Assembly (NCBI GenBank): GCA_019510435.1
Contig: JAEKKJ010000027.1
Location: 1 to 64,000, forward strand
Source of the DNA: Caulobacterales bacterium
Lineage (GTDB): Bacteria > Pseudomonadota > Alphaproteobacteria > Caulobacterales > Caulobacteraceae
Reading direction: 5' to 3'
DNA: 64,000 nucleotides
The notes under the pieces: generated by a model
What the model saw: the letters and a program-made list of their open reading frames with translations, nothing else
Database searches by the model: none
Told to the model about the DNA's origin: nothing
Shown: positions 40,195 through 49,597 of the stretch, piece by piece
Position numbering within the stretch: the stretch's first letter is position 1
Layout of the letters: every line of letters begins with the position of its first letter
Made by a program: the position numbers and the translations under genes

Positions 40195-42054
40195 TTGGAT
40201 CGCCGGGTCTGGCCGGCCGGACGCACGGCGTCCGCCTTCGCCCTCGTCGTTCTGGCGCTGGCGGCCTGCAGCCGCAATGCTCCGCCGCCGGGCCCCGCAA
40301 AGCCGCCGGCCGCAACGCCCACCGGCGCCGTCGCCCCGGCCGCGGCCTCGCCGGACGATGACGGCCAGTGGACCATGCCGGCCAAGGACTACGCCAACAC
40401 CCGCTACAGCGGCCTGGACCAGATCAACACCGGCAATGTGAAGGGCCTGCAGGTCGCCTTCACGGTGTCCACCGAGACGCTGAAGGGCCAGGAATCCGCC
40501 GTCCTGGCGGTGGGCGACACGCTCTATTTCGTCACCCCCTACCCCAACAACCTCTACGCCATCGACCTCGAAAAGCCGGGCGGGGCGGTGAAGTGGAAGT
40601 ACCAGCCGAAGCCTGACGCCGCCGCGCAGGGCGAGGCCTGCTGCCAGCCGATCAACCGCGGGCCGGTCTATTCGAACGGCGTCATCTACTACAACACCAT
40701 CGACGCCTGGACCCACGCGGTGGACGCCAAGACCGGCCAGTTGAAGTGGAAGGTCAAGGTCGGCGACTTCCACAAGGGCGAGACCACCAACATGGCGCCC
40801 ATCGTGGTCAAGGACCACGTGATCGTGGGCAACTCCGGCGCCGAGTTCGGCGTGCGCGGCTGGATCGCGGCCCTGAACGCCGGCGATGGCTCGCTGGCCT
40901 GGCGCGCCTATTCCACCGGGCCGGACAAGGACGTCCTGATCGACCCGGCGGTCTTCAAGCCCTTCTACCCGCAGTACAAGGGCACGGACCTGGGCGTCAG
41001 CCACTGGCGCGGCGAGCAGTGGAAGATCGGAGGCGGCACGGTCTGGGGCTGGATTTCCTACGACCCCGAGCTGGACCTGATCTTCCACGGCACCTCGAAC
41101 CCGGCGCCCTGGAACCACGAGGCGCGGCCCGGCGACAACAACTGGACCGAAGGCATCTTCGCGCGCGATCCCGAGACCGGGAAGGCGCACTGGTTCTACC
41201 AGTACAGCCCGCACGGGCTGTGGGACCACTCGTCGGTCAACGAGAACATCATCCTGGACCTGCCCTGGCAGGGCCGCACACGCCACGTGGTCGTCCACCC
41301 CGAGCGCAACGGCTACATCTATGTGATCGACCGCACGAGCGGCGAACTGCTCGCCGCCGACCCCTTCATGAAGGTCACCGCCTCGCTCGGCGTGGACATG
41401 AAGACCGGCAAGCTGATCGACAATCCGGAGAAGCGGCCCACCGAGGGCAAGGTGGTGCGCGAGGTCTGCCCCAACTCGCCGGGCGCCAAGGACTGGAACC
41501 CCTCGGCCTTCTCCAAGCAGACCGGCCTCCTCTACGTGCCGCACAACAACCTTTGCATGGACTGGGAGACCAAGCCGGTCTCCTACCTCGCCGGCACCCC
41601 CTACATCGGCGTCAACCCGCGCTTCTATCCGGCAGACCCCGGCAAGGGCGGCGAGTTCATGGCCTGGGACCCGGTGGCGCGGAAGAAGGTCTGGACCATC
41701 GACGAGAAGTGGCCGGTGTGGAGCGGCGCCGTGGCCACGGCCGGGGGGCTGGTCTTCTACGGCAATCTGGAGGGCTGGTTCAAAGCGGTCGATGCGCGGA
41801 CCGGCCAGGTGCTCTGGCAGTTCAAGACCGCGTCCGGGATCGTGGGCCAGCCCACCACTTGGCGCGGGCCTGACGGGCGCCAGTACGTCTCGGTGCTGTC
41901 CGGCATCGGCGGCTGGGCCGGGGCCATGGTCTCCAGCCAGCTCGACCCGCGCGACGCCACCGCCGCCAAGGGCTTCGGCAACATGAGCGCCGACCTCAAG
42001 AAGGAATCGGCCATCGGAGGGATGCTCTATGTCTTCGCCCTGCCGAAGGCTTGA
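40195..42054 (+). CDS. PQQ-dependent quinoprotein dehydrogenase, lipoprotein
   Basis: 619 residues from TTG 40195, which has GGAGGAGG six bases upstream; ATG 40090 would run through the terminator candidate. A signal peptide ends in the lipobox LALAAC. The eight-bladed propeller has tryptophan-docking repeats such as TGQLKWKVKVGD and DGSLAWRAYS. The vicinal disulfide Cys149-Cys150 (GEACCQP), RPGDNNW and DWNPSAF are in place as in methanol/ethanol dehydrogenases. Which metal (Ca or lanthanide) it uses is not assigned. It starts a seven-gene operon with its electron acceptors. Confidence 0.9.
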   Translation: MDRRVWPAGRTASAFALVVLALAACSRNAPPPGPAKPPAATPTGAVAPAAASPDDDGQWTMPAKDYANTRYSGLDQINTGNVKGLQVAFTVSTETLKGQESAVLAVGDTLYFVTPYPNNLYAIDLEKPGGAVKWKYQPKPDAAAQGEACCQPINRGPVYSNGVIYYNTIDAWTHAVDAKTGQLKWKVKVGDFHKGETTNMAPIVVKDHVIVGNSGAEFGVRGWIAALNAGDGSLAWRAYSTGPDKDVLIDPAVFKPFYPQYKGTDLGVSHWRGEQWKIGGGTVWGWISYDPELDLIFHGTSNPAPWNHEARPGDNNWTEGIFARDPETGKAHWFYQYSPHGLWDHSSVNENIILDLPWQGRTRHVVVHPERNGYIYVIDRTSGELLAADPFMKVTASLGVDMKTGKLIDNPEKRPTEGKVVREVCPNSPGAKDWNPSAFSKQTGLLYVPHNNLCMDWETKPVSYLAGTPYIGVNPRFYPADPGKGGEFMAWDPVARKKVWTIDEKWPVWSGAVATAGGLVFYGNLEGWFKAVDARTGQVLWQFKTASGIVGQPTTWRGPDGRQYVSVLSGIGGWAGAMVSSQLDPRDATAAKGFGNMSADLKKESAIGGMLYVFALPKA

Positions 42055-42601
42055 GCGGCTGGCCGCGGCGGCGCTGGCGGCCGCCCTGCTGGCGGGCTGC
42101 CAGCGGGAAACGCGCGACTTTCACGGGCCGCCGCCGCCAAGCGGACCGCAAGCCTCGGGCGTCTCGCCTTCGGACCTGGCGGCGGGCGGCGGTCCGATCG
42201 GCCCACCGCACGATCCCCGGGCGGCCATCTACGAGGACAACGCCTTCCACATCGGCGAGGGCAAGCGCTACTACGACTGGTACAATTGCTACGGCTGCCA
42301 CGCGGCCGGCGGCGGCGACATCGGCCCGCCGCTCATGGACGACCAGTGGATCTACGGCGGCTCGATCGAGCAGATCCACGCCAGCATCGTCGAGGGGCGG
42401 CCGAACGGCATGCCCTCGTTCCGCAACAAGATCCCCGACGACCAGGTCTGGGAGATCGCCGCCTACATCCGCAGCATGGGCGGCAATGTGGCCAAGGACG
42501 CGGCGCCCTCGCGCGGCGACGAGCTGCAGTCGAGCCTCGCCAAGACCCAGGTCAAGCCGACGCCGGCCAAGCCGGCGGCGCCGACGGACCAGCCGCGATG
42601 A
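42029..42601 (+). CDS. Lipoprotein cytochrome c
   Basis: 190 residues with a lipobox (ALLAGC) and one haem c motif Cys87-x-x-Cys90-His91 (NCYGCH). The distal ligand is probably the Met in NGMPSF. The C-terminus is proline-rich and disordered. It overlaps the dehydrogenase gene by 26 bases and precedes the oxidase subunit II gene with an ATGA overlap, so it is the natural electron carrier between them. Confidence 0.9.
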   Translation: MSSPCRRLERLAAAALAAALLAGCQRETRDFHGPPPPSGPQASGVSPSDLAAGGGPIGPPHDPRAAIYEDNAFHIGEGKRYYDWYNCYGCHAAGGGDIGPPLMDDQWIYGGSIEQIHASIVEGRPNGMPSFRNKIPDDQVWEIAAYIRSMGGNVAKDAAPSRGDELQSSLAKTQVKPTPAKPAAPTDQPR

Positions 42602-43620
42602 GGCGCGCGGCCGCCTGGCTGGCGATGGGTATGGCGGGCCTGGCCCTGGCCGCATGCTCCGGCGCGCAGGATTCCCTCAACCCCGCCGGCGACCAGGCCG
42701 CCCACACCCAGGACGTCTGGCGGCTGATGCTGATCGTCTGCGGGGCGATGTACGTCCTGGTGATGGCGTTCCTGGGCTGGGCGCTCTGGCGGGCGCGCCG
42801 GGCGCTGGATGGGCCCCCGCTCGAGGACGCGGTCAAGAGCTCGGCGGACGCCCCCATGCGCAACGCGCTGGTGGGCTGGACGGCCCTGATCATCCTGGGC
42901 CTGGGCGTGCTGGCGGTGGGCAGCTTCCTCGTGGACCGCAGCCTGGCCCGCGCCGACACCAAGGACGCCCTGCACATCAAGATCACCGGGAACCAGTGGT
43001 GGTGGCAGGTGGAGTACCAGGACCCCGACCCCAGCCGCCAGTTCACCACCGCCAACGAACTGCACCTGCCGGCCAACCGGCCCGCCATCCTGGAGCTGGC
43101 GGCGCAGGACGTGATCCACAGCTTCTGGATCCCGAACCTGGCCGGGAAGGAGGACCTGATCCCCGGCCGGACCAACTGGCTGACGCTGAATCCGCGGCGG
43201 ATCGGGGTCTATCGCGGCCAGTGCGCGGAGTTCTGCGGCCTGCAGCACGCCCAGATGGCGCTGGACGCCACGGTGGAGGACCCACAGGCCTTCGAGGCCT
43301 GGCGCCAGGCCCAGCTGAAACCGGCCCCGCCCCCCTCGAACGATGCTCAGGTCCGCGGCCAGGGGGTCTTCATCAACGGCGCCTGCGGCAGCTGCCATGA
43401 GATCGCGGGCTCCGATGCGCACGGCCGCACCGGGCCGGACCTGACCCACTTGGCCAGCCGCCGCAAGCTCGCTGCCGGCGCCCTGCCGGTGGGCCGCGAC
43501 GGGCTGATCGCCTGGCTGCACGATCCCCAGGCCATCAAGCCCGGCAACCACATGCCGCTCGTCCACATGTCCGACCAGGATCTCAATGACCTGGTCGCCT
43601 ACCTGCAGAGCCTCTCATGA
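42598..43620 (+). CDS. coxB: Cytochrome c oxidase subunit II fused to a cytochrome c domain
   Basis: 340 residues. A lipobox (LALAAC) and two membrane helices (about 40-65 and 85-115) are followed by the CuA domain with Cys209, Cys213, His217 and Met220 in CAEFCGLQHAQM plus the WWWQVEY aromatic patch. A C-terminal cytochrome c domain carries Cys263-x-x-Cys266-His267 (ACGSCH) with a distal Met near PGNHM. This fused form is that of CoxM/caa3-type oxidases. It is coupled on both sides by ATGA overlaps. Confidence 0.94.
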   Translation: MRRAAAWLAMGMAGLALAACSGAQDSLNPAGDQAAHTQDVWRLMLIVCGAMYVLVMAFLGWALWRARRALDGPPLEDAVKSSADAPMRNALVGWTALIILGLGVLAVGSFLVDRSLARADTKDALHIKITGNQWWWQVEYQDPDPSRQFTTANELHLPANRPAILELAAQDVIHSFWIPNLAGKEDLIPGRTNWLTLNPRRIGVYRGQCAEFCGLQHAQMALDATVEDPQAFEAWRQAQLKPAPPPSNDAQVRGQGVFINGACGSCHEIAGSDAHGRTGPDLTHLASRRKLAAGALPVGRDGLIAWLHDPQAIKPGNHMPLVHMSDQDLNDLVAYLQSLS

Positions 43621-45527
43621 GCGCCGCCTACCCCCGCGAGGTCGGCGCGAAGGAGGCCGAGGCCCTGCACGCCCAGCTGGACGCCACCTGGCGCACCGGG
43701 ACCGGCTTCTGGGACCGCCTGGCGACCGTGGACCACAAGATCGTCGGCCGGCGCTACATCGTCACCGGCTTCGTCTTCTTCGTGCTGGCGGGGATCCTGG
43801 CGGTCCTGATGCGCCTGCAGCTGGCGACGCCGCAGAGCGGGCTGATCAGCGCCGACCGCTACAACCAGATCTTCTCCATGCACGGCACGACGATGATGTT
43901 CCTGTTCGCCGTGCCGATCATGGAGGCCATGGGCGTCTACCTCGTGCCTCTGATGTGCGGCACGCGGAACATCGCCTACCCCCGGCTCAACGCCTACAGC
44001 TACTGGGTCTACCTGTTCGGCGGGGTGATGATCTGGGTGGCGTTCCTGCTGAACGTGGGCCCGGAGACCGGCTGGTTCTCCTATGTCCCGCTGGCGGGGC
44101 CGGAGTTCTCGCCCGGCAAGCGCACGGACTTCTGGGCGCAGATGATCACCTTCACCGAAGTCTCGGCCCTCGCCGTCGCCGCGGAGCTGATCGCCACCAT
44201 CCTGAAGCAGCGCGCCCCCGGCATGACCCTGGCGCGGATGCCGCTCTTCCTGTGGTCGATCCTGGTGACCTCGGTCATGATCCTGTTCGCCATGCCGGCG
44301 GTGATGCTGGCCTCCAGCTTCCTGATCTCGGACCGGCTGATCGGCACCCACTTCTACAATCCGGCGGAGGGCGGCGACCCGCTGCTGTGGCAGCACCTCT
44401 TCTGGTTCTTCGGCCACCCGGAGGTCTACATCATCTTCGTGCCGGCCCTGGGCATGGTCTCCTCGATCGTGGCCACCTTCGCGCAGCGCACCATCTTCGC
44501 CTATCCGGCCATGGTGATGGCCCTGATCGGCAACGGGCTCTTGGCCTTCGGCCTGTGGGTCCACCACATGTTCGCCACCGGCCTGCCGCGGCTGGGCAAC
44601 AGCTTCTACACCTCCGCCAGCATGACCATCGCCCTGCCGGCGGGCGTGCAGATCTTCTGCTGGATCGCCACTCTCTGGGACGGCAAGCCGCGGTTCAAGG
44701 CACCGCTCCTGTTCGTGCTCGGGTTCGTGGTGATCTTCGTGCTGGGCGGGCTTACCGGCGTGATGCTGGCCTCGGTCCCGCTCGACCTGCAGCTGCACGA
44801 CACCTACTTCGTGGTGGCCCACTTCCACTATGTGCTGATCGGCGGGGCGGTCTTCCCGCTGTTCGGCGGCTTCTACTACTGGTTCCCCAAGATCACCGGC
44901 CGGATGCTGAGCGAGAAGGCCGGCGCCTGGAACTTCTGGCTGTTCTTCGTGGGCTTCAACGTCGCCTTCTTCCCGATGCACATCCTGGGCCTGATCGGCA
45001 TGCCGCGACGGGTCTACACCTATCCGGCCGGGCTCGGCTGGGAGCTCTGGAACCGCATCTCGACGCTGGGCGGCCTCGTGATCGTGGTCAGCGTCCTGAT
45101 CTTCATCGGCAACGTGACCGTCAGCCTGCGCCGCGGGGCCCTGGCCGGCGACAACCCGTGGGACGCCGCCACCCTGGAGTGGGCCACGACCTCCCCGCCC
45201 CCCAGCTACAACTTCGCCCACATCCCCGTGGTGACGACGCGCGAGGCGTTGTGGTCCGAGGACCGCCCGGTGATGGAGGGCCTGAAGTCCGAGTCGCGCG
45301 AGGTGCTGTGCACCAGCGTGCTCGACGCCGAGCCGGACATGCGCCACGCCTCGCCCAAGCCCAGCCTGTGGCCGCTGTTCACCGCCCTCGCCACCAGCGC
45401 CATGTTCATCGGCTCGATCTTCCACGAATGGGCGCTGGTCTGGGGCTCGCTGCCGATCGTCGTCGGCCTGATCGGCTGGCTGTGGCCCACCACGCCGCCG
45501 AAGCGCCAGCTGGAGGCGGCCACGTGA
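43617..45527 (+). CDS. coxA: Cytochrome c oxidase subunit I (haem-copper, type A)
   Basis: 636 residues with at least twelve membrane helices. Haem ligands and CuB: MHGTTMMFLFAVPI, FGHPEVYIIFVPALG (the HPEVY His-Tyr and Glu of type A1), WVHHMFATGLP and HDTYFVVAHFHYVLIGG. It reduces oxygen and pumps protons. The tail of about 80 residues (after 555) is extra and includes two further helices. The sequence looks like CoxN of Bradyrhizobium-type CoxMNOP oxidases. ATGA and GTGA overlaps couple it to its neighbours. Confidence 0.95.
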   Translation: MSAAYPREVGAKEAEALHAQLDATWRTGTGFWDRLATVDHKIVGRRYIVTGFVFFVLAGILAVLMRLQLATPQSGLISADRYNQIFSMHGTTMMFLFAVPIMEAMGVYLVPLMCGTRNIAYPRLNAYSYWVYLFGGVMIWVAFLLNVGPETGWFSYVPLAGPEFSPGKRTDFWAQMITFTEVSALAVAAELIATILKQRAPGMTLARMPLFLWSILVTSVMILFAMPAVMLASSFLISDRLIGTHFYNPAEGGDPLLWQHLFWFFGHPEVYIIFVPALGMVSSIVATFAQRTIFAYPAMVMALIGNGLLAFGLWVHHMFATGLPRLGNSFYTSASMTIALPAGVQIFCWIATLWDGKPRFKAPLLFVLGFVVIFVLGGLTGVMLASVPLDLQLHDTYFVVAHFHYVLIGGAVFPLFGGFYYWFPKITGRMLSEKAGAWNFWLFFVGFNVAFFPMHILGLIGMPRRVYTYPAGLGWELWNRISTLGGLVIVVSVLIFIGNVTVSLRRGALAGDNPWDAATLEWATTSPPPSYNFAHIPVVTTREALWSEDRPVMEGLKSESREVLCTSVLDAEPDMRHASPKPSLWPLFTALATSAMFIGSIFHEWALVWGSLPIVVGLIGWLWPTTPPKRQLEAAT

Positions 45528-46129
45528 AGGCGCGGGTGGTCGGCGATGTCTCCATGCTGCCGGACGGCGCATTCGGGTCGCGCACGCCGATCTGGTGGGG
45601 CCTGATCTGCTTCATCCTGATCGAGGGCGGCGGGTTCGCCCTGGCCTGCGGCGCCTATTTCTTCCTGATGAGCCACACCGAGCCGTGGCCGCCCAGCCGC
45701 TTTCCGCCGGACCTGCCCGCGGGGATCGCCTTCACGGCCCTGCTGCTGCTCAGCGAGATCCCCAACGTGTTCACCAAGCGCGCCGAAAAGGCCCAGGACG
45801 AGCGGGCGACTCAGCTGGGCCTGATCGCCGCATCATTCGTCGGCGCCCTGCTGCTGGCCATCCGCTGGTTCGAGTTCCACAGCCTCAACGTCCGCTGGGA
45901 CGACAACGCCTATGGCTCCATCGTTTGGGCGCTGCTCTTCCTGCACACTGTCCACCTGATCACCGACTGGGCCGACACGGTGGTCCTCGCGGTTTTCACC
46001 TTCACCCACGAGGTCGACACCAACCGCTTCTCCGACGTGGCGGACAACAGCCTCTATTGGCATTTCGTGGTGATCGCCTGGCTGCCGATCTACGCCCTCA
46101 TCTACTGGGTCCCGAGGCTGGCCGGATGA
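45524..46129 (+). CDS. Cytochrome c oxidase subunit III-like protein
   Basis: 201 residues from GTG 45524 overlapping the subunit I stop (GTGA). Five hydrophobic helices with the subunit III pattern IWWGLICFILIEGGGFALACGAYFFL, FTHEVDTNRFSDVADNSLYWHFVVIAWLPIYALIYW. It is shorter than canonical subunit III (about 265), as in CoxO-type proteins. It stabilises proton pumping. Confidence 0.88.
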   Translation: MKARVVGDVSMLPDGAFGSRTPIWWGLICFILIEGGGFALACGAYFFLMSHTEPWPPSRFPPDLPAGIAFTALLLLSEIPNVFTKRAEKAQDERATQLGLIAASFVGALLLAIRWFEFHSLNVRWDDNAYGSIVWALLFLHTVHLITDWADTVVLAVFTFTHEVDTNRFSDVADNSLYWHFVVIAWLPIYALIYWVPRLAG

Positions 46130-46476
46130 AGCCGCAGGCCACCATCCCCACCTGGCGGGCCTGGGCGGGCCTGACGTTCTCGCCCCTGGCCTGGGCGGCC
46201 TATCACCAGGCCGGGTCGGACCTCGACTTCGCCAAGTGCCAGTGGGCGGCGACGCCGTTGATGGTGCTGCTGGGCGTGGCGGCGCTGGCGGTCATCGGGC
46301 TGGGGGCGATCCTGTCCTACGGCGCCTGGCGCGCCGCCGGCGGGGCGCTGGACCGCAAGGAAGCGCTGAGCGGCCGGTTCGTGGCGGCCATCAGCCTGCT
46401 CGCCAGCGGCCTCTTCGCCCTGGCGGTCGGCTTCCAGGTCGCCGCGTCCGCCATCGTGCCCGGCTGCTTCCGGTGA
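46126..46476 (+). CDS. Small membrane protein of the oxidase operon
   Basis: 116 residues with three hydrophobic segments (about 12-30, 43-65 and 85-108). Family is not recognised; small proteins of this kind are common in CoxMNOP-type operons. It is coupled to its neighbours by ATGA and GTGA overlaps. It may be a subunit IV-like or assembly component. Confidence 0.7.
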   Translation: MKPQATIPTWRAWAGLTFSPLAWAAYHQAGSDLDFAKCQWAATPLMVLLGVAALAVIGLGAILSYGAWRAAGGALDRKEALSGRFVAAISLLASGLFALAVGFQVAASAIVPGCFR

Positions 46477-47375
46477 GACGCGCCTGGGCGGGGGTGCTCG
46501 CCGCCGTCACGCCGGGAACCGCCTTCGCCCACGCCGGGGTCGTCCCCTTGGCGCAACCCGGCTGGACGCTCGAGCCCTGGCTGCTGGTCGCGCTGGGCCT
46601 CAGCGCCGGTCTCTACAGCCTGGGCGCGGCGCGGCTGGCGCGGCGCGCCGGAGCGGGCCGCCGGCCCCTGCGCCGACGCAGCCTGCTGTTCGCCGCCGGC
46701 TGGCTCACCCTGGTCCTCGCCGCGGTCTCGCCCCTGCACCAGGCGGGCGGGCGTTCCTTCACCGCGCACATGGTCGAGCACGAGCTCCTGATGCTCGTGG
46801 CCGCGCCCCTGCTCGTGCTCTCCCGTCCACTGGGGGCGATGATCTGGGCCTTCCCCGCCGGCGGACGACAGGCCCTGGCCGCGCTTGGCCGCCAGTCCGT
46901 CCTGCGCGGGGCCTGGGCGGCTCTCTCCGCGCCCGTGACAGCGACCCTGGTCCAAGCCGCCGCGCTCTGGCTCTGGCATGCGCCGGCGCTGTTCGACCTC
47001 GCCCTGGCGCGCGAGCCCTGGCACATCGCCCAGCACCTGTCGTTCCTGCTCTCCGCACTCGTCTTCTGGCATGCGATGCTGAGCCCCCGACGAGACAGCG
47101 TGGCCCTGGCCGCCCTCTGCCTCTTCGCCACCTCCCTGGTGGCCGGCGCCCTGGGCGCCCTCATGGCCTTCTCCGAGAGCCCCTGGTACGGCCGCTACGC
47201 CCTGCTCGGCATGACCCCCTTCGGCCTGACACCCGCCGAGGACCAGCAGCTGGCGGGCCTGCTCATGTGGATCCCCGGCGGCTTCGTCCACGCCGGCGCC
47301 GCCCTGGCCCTGATCGGCCGGGCGCTCGCGGCCAGGGCGGCGGGAGACAGGCGGGCGCTCTCGAGCCAGGCCTGA
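46473..47375 (+). CDS. ctaG: CtaG-type (caa3_CtaG) cytochrome c oxidase assembly protein
   Basis: 300 residues from GTG 46473 with about seven membrane helices. The family marker is SFTAHMVEHELLMLVAAPLLVLSRPL, giving conserved His residues, and WLWHAPALFDLAL, HIAQHLSFLLSALVFWHAML. It supports CuB insertion in caa3-type oxidases and is different from Cox11. It is the last of the seven coupled genes. Confidence 0.9.
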   Translation: MRRAWAGVLAAVTPGTAFAHAGVVPLAQPGWTLEPWLLVALGLSAGLYSLGAARLARRAGAGRRPLRRRSLLFAAGWLTLVLAAVSPLHQAGGRSFTAHMVEHELLMLVAAPLLVLSRPLGAMIWAFPAGGRQALAALGRQSVLRGAWAALSAPVTATLVQAAALWLWHAPALFDLALAREPWHIAQHLSFLLSALVFWHAMLSPRRDSVALAALCLFATSLVAGALGALMAFSESPWYGRYALLGMTPFGLTPAEDQQLAGLLMWIPGGFVHAGAALALIGRALAARAAGDRRALSSQA

Positions 47376-47400
47376 GGCGCCCCCGTCGTCGACACCGCAC

Positions 47401-48669
47401 CTATTTCTCGGCGGCCGGCTCCGCAGGAGCGGGCTCATACCGCAGAGGGATGCTGATCCGCCCGCCGACCACCGGCAGGCCCTCGGTCGACCAGGTCGAG
47501 ACCCGGAACGTCGGCGTCAAGGAAAGGGCCGCCGCACCGACGCCGATCCCCGTGGGCTGCTCGGAGAGGACCGAACAGTCCGAGAGGGAGCCCCCTGGCT
47601 GCACGACGCAGCTCAGGGTCGCCCGCCCGGTGGCGGTGAGCTTCAGCGGCGCGAAGGCCGCGGTCAGCTGGGCGGAGCTGGGGATCGCCGCCCAGGTGGG
47701 CTTGCCCAGGACGGCCGAGGCCGGATCGCGGGCCGCCGGATCGAAGGTGAAGGGCATCATCACGGCGACGCCATGCGCGGCCTTGCGGTCCGCGTCGCTG
47801 GCCACCGTGTAACGGAACCGCTTCGCCAACGTCTTGGCCGCCGCCTCGAAGCCGTAGCCGGACGGCTGGGCGTTCACCGACTCGCAGTGCGCCAGGCGGC
47901 CGTTTTCGTCCATGTCGCAGCTCAGGGTGACCCGGCCAACCTTCTCTTCGGCGCGGGCCTTCGCCGGATAGGCCGCGGCGACCTCGGCGATCGTCGGCGC
48001 CTCGGCCCAAGGCAGGTTGGCCGGCGCGACCGACCGTCCGGGCGTCCAGCTGCTTTCTGAAAAGGCCTCCCATGTGATCGGGATCCGCGCTTCCGAAGGC
48101 GCCGGAGCGCCCTTCAGAGTCGCGGGCCGCATCAGGAATTGAGCGGAAAGGCGAATAGCCGCCTCGCCGAAGCCTGCGCCCTCCGGCTTTTCGGACTCGA
48201 CCACGCAGTCGCTCAGGCCGCCCTGAACGGTGACGATGCAGTCGATGACCGCCAACCCGGCCCGCCCATGCGCGGTCTTCGGATAGACGGTGAGCAGGTC
48301 CTGGGCGGTCGGCTTCCTTAGCCAGTCCGCCCCCTTGTCGATATTGCTCCAAACGATGGAGAGCTTGATGTCGCGCGCCCCGCTTCGGCCGGGCGGCGCC
48401 TGGCTGTACTTGGGCGCCAGCATCATGGCCGCCGCCCCCACCCCGCGGCCGGGCGGCGACTCGGCCGCGACGCTGCAGCCGCTGAGCGCGCCATCGTCCT
48501 CCACATGGCAGCGGAGGATGGCGCGGGCCAGCGCGTCTCCCGCGGGCCGAACCGCCGCGGCCTCCGCTTGGGTGGGGCGGCTCACCCAGCCGGCCGAGGG
48601 CGCGGCCATCGCTCCACCGGCCCACACGCCGGCCGCGGCCACAACTAGCAATCCGAACAACGCCCGCAT
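47401..48669 (-). CDS. Secreted protein with four TonB-C-like modules
   Basis: 422 residues with a signal peptide ending near residue 22 (AMA-A). Four modules follow, each about 65 residues and each with the pattern A-x-L-x-C-x10-C-x2-x3-P-x-G-x-G-x3-A. The Cys pairs are 54/65, 144/155, 251/262 and 354/365, always with ten residues between. This is the core of TonB C-terminal-like domains, which normally occur singly after a membrane anchor and linker. There is no anchor or Pro-rich linker here, so it is probably a periplasmic binding or scaffold protein. No receptor gene is adjacent. Confidence 0.8.
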   Translation of the reverse strand: MRALFGLLVVAAAGVWAGGAMAAPSAGWVSRPTQAEAAAVRPAGDALARAILRCHVEDDGALSGCSVAAESPPGRGVGAAAMMLAPKYSQAPPGRSGARDIKLSIVWSNIDKGADWLRKPTAQDLLTVYPKTAHGRAGLAVIDCIVTVQGGLSDCVVESEKPEGAGFGEAAIRLSAQFLMRPATLKGAPAPSEARIPITWEAFSESSWTPGRSVAPANLPWAEAPTIAEVAAAYPAKARAEEKVGRVTLSCDMDENGRLAHCESVNAQPSGYGFEAAAKTLAKRFRYTVASDADRKAAHGVAVMMPFTFDPAARDPASAVLGKPTWAAIPSSAQLTAAFAPLKLTATGRATLSCVVQPGGSLSDCSVLSEQPTGIGVGAAALSLTPTFRVSTWSTEGLPVVGGRISIPLRYEPAPAEPAAEK

Positions 48670-48805
48670 GACAACGCCCCCATACGGGCTCGACGATGCC
48701 GCGCATGGGACGATGTGGCAACCGACGCGCGCGGACGGAACGCGGGCGCAGCGGCGTTACCTCCGACGTAATGGACCGGCCTCACGCGGCGGCTAAGCTC
48801 GCCCC

Positions 48806-49591
48806 ATGACCCAATTGCAGAAACCCGTGGGCGAGCATCTGCGCGAGTGGCGGATGCGGCGGCGGCTGAGCCAGCTGGACCTGGCGCTGGAGGCGGAGAT
48901 CTCCACCCGGCACCTGTCGTTCCTGGAGACCGGCCGCGCCCAGCCCAGCCGCGAGATGGTGCTGAACCTGACCGACCAGCTGGAGATCCCGCTGCGCGAG
49001 CGCAATGTGATCCTGGTGGCGGCGGGCTTCGCGCCGCTCTTCCCCGAGCGCCGGCTGGACGATCCGGATCTCACCGCCGCCCGGCGCGCCGTGGACGTGA
49101 TCCTGAAGGCGCACGAGCCCTACCCGGCCCTGGTGGTCGATCTGCAATGGAACCTGGTGGCGGCCAACGCCACCGTGGCGCCGCTGATCGCCGGCCTGCC
49201 GGACGAGCTGATGGGCCCGCCGCTCAACGTGGTGCGCATCTCGCTGCACCCGCGGGGTCTCGCGCCGCGCATCGCCAACCTCGCCCAGTGGCAGGCGCAT
49301 ATCCTGGAGCGCCTGCGCCGCCAGGCGGACCTGACGGCCGACCCCGGCCTGATCGCACTGATCGACGAGGTCCGCGGCTATCCCAAGCCGCCCGCCACCG
49401 ACCGGCGCAGCGAGGACCTGGGCCAGGTGGCCGTGCCGCTGCAGCTGATGATGGGGGATACGCTGCTGTCGCTCTTCTCCACCACGACGGTGTTCGGGAC
49501 CGCCGTCGACATCACCCTGGCGGAGCTGACGCTGGAGACCTTCTTCCCGGCCGATGCGGCGACGGCGGAGGCCTTGCGGACCCTTGCCTGA
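48806..49591 (+). CDS. XRE-family regulator with MmyB-like ligand-binding domain
   Basis: 261 residues. The helix-turn-helix is at about 8-62 (GEHLREWRMRRRLSQLDLALEAEISTRHLSFLETGRAQPS). The C-terminal MmyB-like domain (about 100-255) has LVVDLQWNLVAANATVAPLIAGLPDELMGPPLNVVRISLHPRGLAPRIANL, a PAS-like fold that binds fatty acids or similar ligands. Target genes are unknown; regulators of this class often sit beside a short-chain dehydrogenase, which is not seen here. Confidence 0.88.
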   Translation: MTQLQKPVGEHLREWRMRRRLSQLDLALEAEISTRHLSFLETGRAQPSREMVLNLTDQLEIPLRERNVILVAAGFAPLFPERRLDDPDLTAARRAVDVILKAHEPYPALVVDLQWNLVAANATVAPLIAGLPDELMGPPLNVVRISLHPRGLAPRIANLAQWQAHILERLRRQADLTADPGLIALIDEVRGYPKPPATDRRSEDLGQVAVPLQLMMGDTLLSLFSTTTVFGTAVDITLAELTLETFFPADAATAEALRTLA

Positions 49592-49597
49592 TGGCGG

